Assembly (NCBI RefSeq): GCF_015832195.1 | Contig: NC_052016.1 | Span: 33,439,129 to 33,503,128 of the forward strand | Reading direction: 5' to 3' | Source: Motacilla alba alba | Taxonomy: Eukaryota > Chordata > Aves > Passeriformes > Motacillidae | DNA length: 64,000 nucleotides | Shown here: positions 51,101 through 61,238 of the stretch, one piece after another | How the letters are laid out: each line of letters starts with the position of its first letter | How positions within the stretch are numbered: the stretch's first letter is position 1 | The notes under the pieces: generated by a model | Database searches by the model: none | Told to the model about the DNA's origin: nothing | What the model saw: only the letters and a program-made list of their open reading frames with translations | Position numbers and translations under genes: made by a program

Positions 51101-53214
51101 TTTTTCTTTTTCTGTAGCTCACTCCAGAGCTCTTCCTGAAGCAAATGCTGGAGAGATATCAGAAGTCAGAGGCAAACAATAACAGTGACAATGAGGTCAC
51201 AAAGACATGGGATGAACTCATGCGTCAGGTAATACACTGAAAAGTCACTAATTACTAAATGCTCTGCAAGCCTCGAATTTCAAGTCTTCCTTGGGGCTGC
51301 TGGATAATAAAGAGGATGGCATCTGCCTTGAACCTTAAAGAAAGTTCTGACACACTCCCTGTTTAGCTCGTTTATCAGATAGCAGACTGTCAAAGGCAGG
51401 CACTTCAAAAATCTCTCCCATAAATCTGTGATTAATACCTAACCAGTGTTCTGACATGTGCAGGGCTGTGACCTGGGCCCACAAAGACCCTTCCCTTCTC
51501 TGTCCCTGCAGAACCACTGCTGTGGGGTGAATGGCCCCTCTGACTGGCAGGAGTACACATCTGCCTTCCGCCTCACGCACAGCGACGCCGACTACCCCTG
51601 GCCACGGACATGCTGCGTGCTGGATGCAAAAGGGCTTCCTGTCAACCTTGATGGCTGCAAACTTGGAGTGCCTGGCTACTATAACAGCAATGTAAGATCA
51701 TCTCTGCTTTTTCCAGTTAGCATACATCAGTGCCTTGCTGGAAGGGAAAGAAACCATGAATAGCCTTTCTCCTTCACTGTAAGCTACAGGTGTTCAAAAG
51801 CTTTCTGGATGAGAAGAAATGCCTGTAGAGTCCTGGCCATATTGCTGAACACAGGACAGGATTTTTTTTTAGGATAATGTCTTTCCTATTGGAGAGAGAA
51901 ATCTCCCAAGCCACTGCTAATAAGTGACATTTCTAACATGCAGATGGACATAAACCAAACTTAGCCCAAAGATGAGAGTATACAATATGAGTAGGCAAAT
52001 CAGCAGTTCTCCTCCTCAAGGAAGAACTTTTCAGTAGACCATTATGTCCTATTCACTAGGTTGCTGGGTCACGAGCATCAGCTTCTGCACTAGCTTGCAT
52101 TTCTAGAAGGCATTCAAGCTTCCAAATTTTCTTGATGCTTCTTGATTCTGGAGGTCAATTCCGTGTCAACTGTGTTTGGTTATCTAACTGTACTTGGCAA
52201 GTGGATGGCACAGCAAGTTGTCCTTGAAGTGTTTGAGATGGGTCTACTTTGTATTTGGAGCCAGAAATAGTAGGTTATCTGCAAGATGTCAATAAGCAGT
52301 GTAGCTCTGGCTTGATTTTTTGAGACCCTCTGAGCTACCCAAATTACAGTAGGAGAGGAGCATGCCACCATGCCACCTCAGTCTCTCTCGGGGGTGTCAC
52401 CTTGCAGTGCAGGCTCATTGCTGCTGTTGAGTCATTGCTGGTTGTCTTTCAGGGTTGTTACGATGCTATTTCTGGGCCAGTGAACACACATGCGTGGGGT
52501 GTTGCCTGGTTTGGCTTTGCCATCCTCTGCTGGACTGTAAGTACTTAATATTTGCCTTTATTTCCTCTTCTCTCCTCTTGCTATTCCACACCCAGTTGGG
52601 TGGAGGTGGATGACAGGACTGACGCATTTAAAATGTCCATATATTATCGTCATTCATTCATCACAAATCTGCCTGTAGCCTGCTCCACTAAGGGCTACAT
52701 TTAGAAGTTCCCTTCCATTCTGGCTTCCAGAGGTGAGGGATTAGATGGCCTTCCAGTCTGCCATGGCCTGCTGCAACCTGCTGCTATCTCAGCAATACAA
52801 CACAGCAAACACAGCTTGCAGATGCTTCTTTGTGGAATGTATTGGATCATCATGATAGATAATTGAGCTTGCAGTTTGAAGAATTTGTAGGAGTGTATTC
52901 AGTACTTGGGGTCCAGCAGCTTCATGACAGAAAATCCCCAGTGAGAAGAGTGATATAGTCAAATAGTTATAGCTGCACGTGTCTTCGTTCTTTACTATGT
53001 AGTTTCTGTGCAGATAAAAAACTTTAAGATCTTCTGCCTGAACAGGCTTTGCTTTTCAAGACTTTCTTTTACTATCTCCTACCAGTAGGACTAAATGGGG
53101 CTGGGGGAGGGGTGGAGAGCAGGAAATGGGGGGCAGAGAAACTTAATAGTGTTGTCATTTCAGTTCTGCGTCCTCCTTGGCACCATGTTCTACTGGAGTG
53201 CAATTGAATACTGA
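48052..53214 (+). CDS. UPK1B: Uroplakin-1b (tetraspanin), complete, seven coding exons
   Basis: Exons: 48052-48120, 48645-48845, 50312-50386, 51118-51228, 51512-51691, 52453-52536, 53164-53214; every length is a multiple of three and every intron is phase 0. They encode 256 residues (human about 260). Layout: cytosolic N-terminus, TM1 about 12-36, small extracellular loop about 38-56, TM2 57-82, TM3 87-110, large extracellular loop 111-226, TM4 227-251. The large loop has the tetraspanin CCG at 155-157, PRTCC with Cys186/187, Cys201 and Cys214, six cysteines forming three disulphides, and an N-glycosylation sequon at Asn136. Segments such as QGLLVFGNVVIG, GIALTAEC, FLKQMLERYQ, NGPSDWQ and the SAIEY C-terminus identify UPK1B rather than UPK1A. 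In mammals it pairs with uroplakin 3 in urothelial plaques and leaves the ER only with its partner. It is also made in ocular surface epithelium. The frame is intact with consensus splice sites, so the gene looks functional. Confidence 0.97.
48645..48845 (+). CDS. UPK1B: UPK1B coding exon 2 (residues 24-90)
   Basis: Acceptor CTTCCCAG, donor GTG|GTAAGT. It begins MCGIALTAECIYVVS; this internal Met is codon 24, not a start, because the preceding exon joins in phase. It encodes the rest of TM1, the small loop with PLLKATENSDIY, all of TM2 and the KASR turn before TM3. Confidence 0.96.
50312..50386 (+). CDS. UPK1B: UPK1B coding exon 3 (residues 91-115)
   Basis: Acceptor TTTTTCCCACAG, donor TCA|GTGAGT. 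Reads YLILMLITFAFEMASCITAA followed by THQDS: most of TM3 and the first residues of the large extracellular loop. Glu102 within the membrane helix is a typical tetraspanin TM3 feature. Confidence 0.95.
51118..51228 (+). CDS. UPK1B: UPK1B coding exon 4 (residues 116-152)
   Basis: A long T-rich tract and CTGTAG acceptor precede it, and the donor is CAG|GTAATA. It encodes helix A of the large loop (LTPELFLKQMLERYQ) and a polar Asn-rich linker with the sequon Asn136-Asn-Ser, matching the glycosylated region of mammalian UPK1B. It ends VTKTWDELMRQ. Confidence 0.95.
51512..51691 (+). CDS. UPK1B: UPK1B coding exon 5 (residues 153-212)
   Basis: Acceptor TCCCTGCAG, donor AAT|GTAAGA. Holds the family signature: NHCCGVNGPSDWQ at the start, then DADYPWPRTCC and DGCKLGVPGYY. 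It carries five of the six loop cysteines, and this exon forms the variable head that contacts the uroplakin 3 partner in mammals. Confidence 0.97.
52453..52536 (+). CDS. UPK1B: UPK1B coding exon 6 (residues 213-240)
   Basis: Acceptor GTCTTTCAG, donor ACT|GTAAGT. Reads GCYDAISGPVNTHAWG and then the first half of TM4 (VAWFGFAILCWT). Cys214 is the sixth and last loop cysteine. Confidence 0.95.
53164..53214 (+). CDS. UPK1B: UPK1B coding exon 7 (residues 241-256 and stop)
   Basis: Acceptor GTCATTTCAG. It reads FCVLLGTMFYWSAIEY then TGA at 53212-53214, the end of TM4 and the short cytosolic tail. Residue 242 is Cys where I recall Trp in the human protein, adding a cysteine inside TM4. Confidence 0.95.
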   Translation, partial: FCVLLGTMFYWSAIEY

Positions 53215-54305
53215 AGGCCTGGTGTCCTTAGTGCTGTCCTGAAGAGCCATGTGAAACTGCATCTGTTTGTCTCCCACTCCATTCTCCTCAGGCCATGGAG
53301 GATTTGAAGTTTTCCCACTACCTCTCCCATATGTACTTTTGCCCCTCCAAAAACTTGACACAAAGAACTGATGACTGCAGGAAAGAATATTCTTGTCCCT
53401 GCTTTGCCCCTTGTTCTGCAGCCTTAATGCCTCCTGGCTGAAGCACAATCCTTCTTTCACTGTGCAAGAAATCCTGGAGCATAAGATGAGAAAAAAAGTG
53501 ATCTGTTTTTTTCTCTGATGACATCAGAAAAGAAAATGTCCATATACACTTGGTCTGGAAACATGTCTCTCTAAAATTAGTTTGAATTTAAATTATAATG
53601 CTCCAGCAAGGGCTATGTGAGCAAAACTGTAACCTCCTGTGACCAATAAGGACAGATGCTGCAAGGGAAAAGGCTGCAGACTTCTCTGTTATATTCTACT
53701 GATCAACTTCTCTTGCTGGTCTCTGTCACCCTTGCCTTAGAATAAGGCAAATTCTCTGAGCATTTAAGTGTGTCAGCAATAAAAACATGTCACAGATAGA
53801 AAGTCTGTTGCTAGTCAAGCCCAATAAAAGGCTAGCTCACTCCTCAGCAATATGCTGCCTATATGCAAGCCTACCTCCTGTCACTGATGAAACTACTGCA
53901 TGTGCTCCTACCTTCAGAAGTGCAAGTCCAGGAAAAGCTCCACTTGTGAACAAGCAACTCCTTCAAAAAAGCTGTTATGTACTTTGCACAAGATTTCATA
54001 CATCTATGGGCTAGAATTGGTGCAGAATACAGGGGGTTCTGTGCTGTAGTTTCCTTTGCAAATGTGGCTGTCCCATGCTCCTGGTTTATTGTGCTTCTTG
54101 CTTTAGCTACCTGTGTGTAAATGGTCACACCCCCTGTGTCACTCCCCTTCGACATCCCTGGATCAGGTAGGACAAATGGCAAATAATGGCAGTAACTCTT
54201 GGGAAAAATGCAAGCAAAGAGCTAACTGAACCAAACCCAGTCCTTGCATCAGCGCTTGCAGCTTTTACTCAGTTCAATAAAGGCTGTTTACTTTGGCCCA
54301 GACTG
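53215..54305 (+). other. UPK1B: UPK1B 3'UTR with two candidate poly(A) signals
   Basis: Sequence after the stop codon without repeats or other exons. AATAAA occurs at 53778-53783 and again at 54276-54281; the second is followed by a GT-rich stretch (GGCTGTTTACTTTGG and GAGCTGGTGTC), the usual downstream element. A third at about 54538 is possible. The exact end needs transcript data. Confidence 0.5.
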
Positions 54306-55039
54306 AGCTGGTGTCTTTCCTAGTGAATGCTTCAGTAGTTAAATGTATTGTGAGACATGTGTTCCTCTGTAAATTGTTTTAAAGTTAAGCCTCTTCCAAA
54401 GATGTACTGGTTCATGTCCTGATGCTTGCCATCTGCCTTGATTCTTTGTTTTTATATATTCACCAAAATACTAATTAAAAAGAAATGGAAGTGAATTTTT
54501 TCTCTTGTTCAAGATTGTGTCTTTGGGAAGGGAAAAAAATAAAGGTCTGTGTTTGGGACATGTGGGGCAGCACAATGACAGGATTTAACATCCTGTAACA
54601 GAGATGCTAAAGCACCAAGATGCAGCTACAGAAACTCAGCAGCCAAGTAGTTCCTTGCCAGAGTGCTGAGGGAGAGGAGGAGGCAGATATAAGGGTGAAG
54701 AGATTAAGGAAGAAAGGTTGGGTCCCTGCAACACAGAAGGAGTTTTCTGTATGACTGTGCCTTCAGAACTGATAATCCTCATGGATCAGCCACTCCCCTG
54801 GTTCAGTGGTGTGGTGACTGTCTTGGAGACTCTGGACTCTGAGAAATTCCATAAGGAAATTAGTCTTCAGCCCTTTTGTTGTGAGACTTGAGTCATGGAT
54901 TGACCACGCAGACCATGTATGTCAGTGGTTAAGGTTTGGTTTTCAAGGGGGCGAGGGGGAGGTTTGGTGGAAGTGATGCCTTGGGTTTTAGCTTTCATAT
55001 TTTTCAGATTCTGTACTGCTTTAGTGTGTAGTTCTGAAC
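54306..55039. other. Intergenic DNA, nothing recognised
   Basis: Short stretch between the UPK1B 3'UTR and the LTR. Contains AATAAA at about 54538-54543, which might serve as a distal UPK1B end. No exon or repeat recognised. Confidence 0.5.
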
Positions 55040-55433
55040 TTCATATTAAGGGATGGTAAGCTCTCTTCACAGTACAGCTAGACAAAACAATTCCTTTCTT
55101 AGCTTGGGACCAAGGACAACCGACCCAAATTTCAGGCCCAAGAGCATAAACAACGTGGACTGAAGAGAGGAAAAACAAGCAGGATGGGACTTCATCACCT
55201 AAACCTATAAGTGAACAATTAACTCCAATATGCAAATGGACCAGAATTTATAAAAGTGAGAGGCCCCGTGACCAGTCATCCATTTTTGTGACCATTTTGG
55301 TTCATCTTGGGTGTAGCCGTGGCTGGGCTCTTGTACTGCCCAAGGTGCATCCATTGAGTCCTTTTAATAAATACCTGCTTTATTCTTTAACTCCATCTAG
55401 CCTCTGTTCTAGGTCAGCCTTCTCAAGGCATCA
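55040..55433 (+). mobile_element. Solo LTR of an avian endogenous retrovirus
   Basis: The right half has a promoter-to-poly(A) layout: octamer ATGCAAAT at 55230-55237, TATAAAA at 55249-55255 and AATAAA at 55366-55371, ending near ...GGCATCA. The text around 'cataaacaacgtggactgaa' and 'aataaatacctgctttattc' resembles ERVL-like LTRs common in bird genomes. No retroviral gene, primer-binding site or second LTR is seen nearby, so this is a solo LTR left by recombination. The left edge is uncertain by tens of bases and I could not confirm a target-site duplication. Confidence 0.65.
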
Positions 55434-58400
55434 GTAGGGTTGGGTGTTTTTATGTTTATGCTGCTGAAAGCTACAGTAATACCTAAATGTAAAGAAATCT
55501 AAAGAGAATCAGCATCTGCCAAAGTTTGGGAGCAATGGCAAAGACTAGGTTCTCTGCTACTTGCCAGAAACTGCAAATTCCTGCCAACTGCAACAGCAGA
55601 GAGAAGAAGAATGGAGCAGGAAGGACACAGCAGGCACAGAGACTCTGTCCTTGCTCAGCCAAATGCCTCCAATAACTCTTGGCTGTGGATAGCTGCCCTC
55701 CTGCATAAGGGCCTCTTGCTTGACTTTTTCCCTGAAACTCAAGCAGCTCTGCACATGGGTGAAACAACTGGCTGTGGGACTTTCTAGAGCCTAGTAAGGC
55801 CTTCGGAATATGGAGGTCACTGGACATTCTGCCTGGAGAAAACTGTAGGACCACAGAAGCAGGTGAGACCAAATATTATTTTCCTCCTCTGGTCTTTTTC
55901 TTCAGACCTTTCTGCTCCATCTAAGTATGGTATGATTACAGCACTGCATTTAGTATAGAGGAAAATGCTGCAGGATTTTGAAGGAGAAGAGAAACTGGCA
56001 ATACTTTAAATAGACTGTTACAGTATTAACTGCTCCAACCAGTTGCAAATTATACCATTGACCTGTTACATAAAAGGCAGCTCAAGTCAATTCAGTTTGG
56101 GTTCTTCAAATTTGCTTTCTGCTTCTTAAGCCTTTCCCTCCCATTGCACTTTATGATTTATGTACTAAAAAAATAAAAGCTGTGACCAAGTAAACCAGGC
56201 AATGGTGGATCTGTTCAGAAGTGCAAAACATGCCAGAGTGCATCCAGAAAAACCCAGGTTTATCTGCCTGAACTAAGGGGGAAGGAGAGGATTGAACTGA
56301 TGACGGAATGATGTTGATCAGGGTCATGAAAAATCCTGCTGAAAATTCAGAAAAAGCTGTGCTTCTGAAGGTTAATTCCAGCCTCTGAAATTGCCTGAGG
56401 TGCCAGGGAAAGGGTGAGGAAGGGATGAAGTCTGTGACAGGAATGGTGGTGACCAGGCTTAGCTGTCAGCTGACACTTGTAAAAAAAATCCTGGTCATTC
56501 TCAGCTGTTTGGATTGCTTCCTGAAGGCATGGATGTATGTGGTCTTCAGAGCAGGCAATATGCATATGTGAGTGAGAACTGCTGGACTAAGACATCCTGC
56601 TAAGACAGGATGAAGGAAAAAAATGCTGCAGGTGAAAGTCATTTGGTCTGTTTGCAGATTTGCTCTGTGTATTTATTCTTTATAGGTGTGAATATTCACA
56701 GTTCTCTCGTGGCAATAAAAGCACTCTTCAATATCCCATGGAGCTACCAAATGTAATTTTAGATTATTAACTTACTGCAATACTCCCAGCTCTGAGAAAT
56801 CAAGAGTCTCGCTGAGAAGCACCCTCTGTTCATAGCTGATGGAGTGCTGTGTCCTCCAGTCCAAAAAGAATCCCACATCCTCAGCTGCTGCCCTCCCATG
56901 CACACAGAAGTGTAACCTGGTGCTTTTCACACTGCTGAATGTTTGTTGCTGGCAGTACTGAAGGTGTCTATTCCTTCAGGCAATGGGGCATTGTGGGGCT
57001 GCCATTGTGTATTTTGTGCCTCAAGCCCCATTTTTCCAACAAGTTTTCCTGCCCCTTCCTCCTTTCCCCTCACTTCTGCATGAGACCTCTTCACACAGAC
57101 TCTTTCAGGCCCTGTTTTTCTTTACCTTGCTGGTTCGTGTATGACATACAATGGCCATTATGTGCCATACTTACATCTGGCTACCCACCTCATTGGGAAA
57201 ACTAGCAACCAGGCTGACAGTGGTGTTCTGTATCTTCTGATGTGGGTGATTTATTCCCTTTCCTGCTCACTGCCCTGGCATCTTAGTTTTTCACATTCCC
57301 TACAACAGGGACTCATGCCATGTCATTGGGACCAATGACCTAAAACCAGCTCCTAAATTAATCCTCCTCCTCCCAACCCTTGGCAGCCCTGCCCTCCTTT
57401 GCAAATGGGGAAATCCCCTGCAACGTGTGGTATGCTGGGAACCTCCTGCAAGAACTCTCCCTGCAATCTCAGGCATATTTAGGAGATCCTGCTTTGGGAG
57501 GAGTGGATTATGACTGCTGAGGGTTGATCCTCAACAGGAAAAAAGGTGAGGATGTTTCTGACTTGCTTCTGAGGTGAAATTACATCACAGGCAAGGTCAT
57601 GTGCAGTTCTTGCATGATCACCAGTTGAGATAAACCCTGCAAGAGAGACAAGTGATGAGCAGTGAGCTGCTCTAGCTACCCAGGGTTGATGCTAACTGTG
57701 AGCCAATGCAGGACTTCTCTATTTTTCCCAAAGCAATGCTCACCTTTAGCAGGGTACTGTGGCTGGCACAGAGGCTGGAGACTGCAAATCCAAGTCACCC
57801 TGTAAATAACCAGCCTAGTCCTTTTGTACTGTCTGACTCTTGATATTTAAAGTAAATTATCTCTCAGTGAAAAAAAAAAAAAAGTAAAGCAGTTTGTGAG
57901 CACTGTTTTTTCTGATTTCTTCTTCCTGATCCCTGTGAAGTAAGAGGAAAAGAAAATGTTACCTGATATTCTTCAGACTGGTTCAATTTAATCTCATGGC
58001 TGTTGGGTGTTGGTTTTTTTTTTTTTTCCTTTTGGGGTTTTACTTATCTAGAAACTTCCTCTGTTGAATAATCATCATGTGTGCTATTCTCCTTTCTCCA
58101 GTTCTGGTTGTTCGCATGTTTGTTTGCCTTGTGGTTCTTTCTTAAGCAGCTACAAAGTTGTTTTTTTTTTAAGTCATTTCCTCTCACTGAATTCAAATAA
58201 TTCCTGGTCTTTTCAGATAAGGAATTTAAATGACAGAGAAATGTACCCTCTGCAGCAGATGTGCTATGCAAGAAAACAGGTCCCATTTTAAGATGGATCT
58301 GGACCCAAACTGCAAACATAATTCCTAGGAGTTGTCTAGATTTGCAAAATGTAGCTCATCTCCCACTGCACTTTGCTAATAAGACATACAAAAATGTGTT

Positions 58401-61174
58401 TAATTATGGAGTGAGACAAACATTCAAGTTTTAACACTCACACTTTGTCTAACTTCTGAGGGCATTAAGACTCAGGCAGATCTGAGCTTTGCAGATCCCA
58501 TTCATTTCTAATCCTTAACACTGAAACTGTTCGTCCTTTACCCATGTGGTGAGGCACGTTCTTTGAATAGTTTATCCTGTCCAAATGGAAAATGAACTCC
58601 GAAATCTCACTGCCTTTCTCTATCTTGGCTGTTATAATCTGTTATTTTTGTTGGTGGTGGTGCCTTGTGCCAGTCTCCCTTCCCTGCACAGCCTGCCTCC
58701 CCTTTGCTGCCAGCTGACCTTTAGCCCCATCCAGTGGGATATCAGTGGGATGTCCTGCTGCCCAGAGCTACTGGACTCCTGTGTTGCAGAGGGGATGTAA
58801 GAGACACCAGTGTCAAATGCTCCTTGGTGCTGGCTAAGGTTGATTCCTGGTTAACAGCCAGGTTGGGAACTTGCTTAATCCTGGTTTTGGCTTAGCTGAA
58901 AGTATCCAAAATGTTGTAGCTGTGGCTTCCAAAACAACCTACACAGGGTATTGCCCTGAGTCAGGCAGGCAAAAGAAACTGGCTGAAAGAGTGTTCAAGC
59001 ACTGCCATGTGTTTAAGGACCCTGATTTAGGGCACAGTGCCAACTGCAGCAGGAGCAGGTCCGCAGTGTCCCTTTGGCCTAATTTTTGTAACCATGGGAA
59101 TGCTGTGGGGCAGTCTGAGGTTCTCCCCTTGCCTTATGGCCAAGTCATTGCGAGACTCTGTGGCACAAAGAATGGGAAAATACTGGTCCTATACAGCAAT
59201 ACAGCAAAAGTTCTAATAGAGCACTAATGATTGGCTCTGGCTAACAACAATTCCAGAGTTCAACAAACACGGTTTTCTCTCTCAATTTGTATGCCAGTTG
59301 CCATGGTAAGCAGGAAGCACAACCCAGGCATTTTCCTAAAGGGAAACTGAAGTCATGAAGGAGTTAGGAAAGGGAATCAAGCCCTGAGTTCAGCTGCTGA
59401 GTAGGAAAAAAAATATTTCATTTAACCTGATGATTCATCTGCCTTTTAGGGAGAACAGTGATCAAGCTGCACTGCAGATACATCCACTGAGGCTACAAGC
59501 ACTAACATCCCTTTTTTTTTTCCTCTCTTTGATCCCAGGATGGAATAAGGGACACATAATAACAAAATTTATTTCCATGCTACAGCTCAGAGATTGGCTC
59601 AATGAGAGCCAAGGAACTAAATTAATAATTTGTTTAAGTTCTTGCTTGACCTTTACAAATCAACAGAAGTGCATACGTGATGCACCAGCAGCCTTCATAG
59701 TAACTTCTACTGTTCCAGCCTGACTTGTGCTGTACAAGAACTGGGATCACAAAGTTTTTTCATACTCTACTCTGTGTTGCTCTGCATTATCACAGGCAAG
59801 GCAGAATTCTGCAGGAGATGTGCTAAATAGGAGGACATGGTTGCACATCACTGAAACTTCAGCCTGGTAGAACTAGCAATGGTAAGAGAAAAGATTATTT
59901 TACTCTTGAAAATTTTAAAGCATTTCAGAGAACAGTAATTCCACAGAAATCTCCAAGCTTTCACTTAATTTTCAGAGCTGCAGAGCAACTGCAGCTCCCA
60001 TAAACTCCAATCAGAAAAGTGTGTGGTCAGAGCCTAACCTTCAGTCCCCACCATCAAAGCCCACACAAATACAGATCAGTACCCTGGCCACTCACAAAAC
60101 AAAAGAGGGGCTCAAACTCCATGTCAGAGGATGACAAAAGCATTTGCACTGTATTCATAAACAAAACCCAGAAAAAAAAATTAAATGCTCCACAATATCA
60201 CTAGGGCACAGATCTGTTTTTATAAAAACTCCAGTTTAATCTCATGGCTGAGACCTGGCAAAACATCTCTCTTTTGCGGCTGTTATTTTCTTTCTTTTTT
60301 TTTAAACAATCACGCACAGAGTCAGGCAAGTCCACACAGAGGAAAAAAAGCTTAACAAAACTGCAATTCATCAGAACTAGCAGGAAAAATAATCAGAAAA
60401 CCAGGGCCAGTGGGATGGAGACAAGCCTCTTCATAGTGTCCAGCTTCCAGCCCTTCTCTTGACCTGGCAGCAAATAATATTTAAAGGGGACTAGTGCCTG
60501 CAAGCACAAGATCCAAGGTCTGGACTGCTGTATGGAGCCCTCAGAAAGTTCTTGCCTTCTGCCATCCTTCCATTCTGGGGCTGTTAAAGTCCTACTCCAT
60601 CTCCAGTTGAACTCAGTGGGAAGTTTTCCATTCCTTGCTTGGAGCAGAATTGGTTATCACCAGTAAGCCTTTACATCAGTTAGGAGCAAGCAAAAGTTAA
60701 ACAAAATAGGGATCAGCTGCAGCTTCTTCCCCATCCCTAGAGATTTTTATTCTTTTTTTTTTTTCCCAGAGATGGAGAGAAGCAAAAAGGACAACTGCAA
60801 AACCTGGGCATGCCTGAAAGGTTGTATATGCTACAGTAGATTGTCTGCATTTTCAAGGCCTGGGGAGAAGCTCCTGGTGGAAAGCTAAATCAGCCCTTGA
60901 ATTCTGGCCTCCCCTGGTCTTGTTCCTCCTTTCCCAGGACAAGATCCTTCTCAGGAAGGCACATTCAGGCCTTCTGCCCACCACAGATTAACCAGAACTA
61001 ATTAGCTACTCTGTGGGCAAAAAGCCACTTGATCTCACACTCTCAGTGCTGCAAATGTAGCAGCAGAAAGCAGTTCCACGCATCAGCCCAAGTTTCACAG
61101 ATGTGTAAAATAATATTTAGGCAATTCCTTCATGTTAATTACATTTCCTTTTTTTCATACATTTACATAGAATG

Positions 61175-61178
<4 letters not shown>
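55434..61178. other. Intergenic DNA, no gene supported
   Basis: No exon recognised. Contains an A run at about 57870-57884 and a T run at about 58013-58028. By human synteny B4GALT4 should follow on the minus strand, but none of the open frames here resembles a galactosyltransferase. Confidence 0.45.
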
Positions 61179-61216
<38 letters not shown>

Positions 61217-61238
61217 TGTATATATATATATATATATA
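61179..61238. repeat. (TA)n microsatellite, interrupted
   Basis: Two TA runs separated by a short AGGTG interruption. Like the run at 6006-6062 it is likely length-polymorphic and may be collapsed or stretched in the assembly. Confidence 0.95.
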
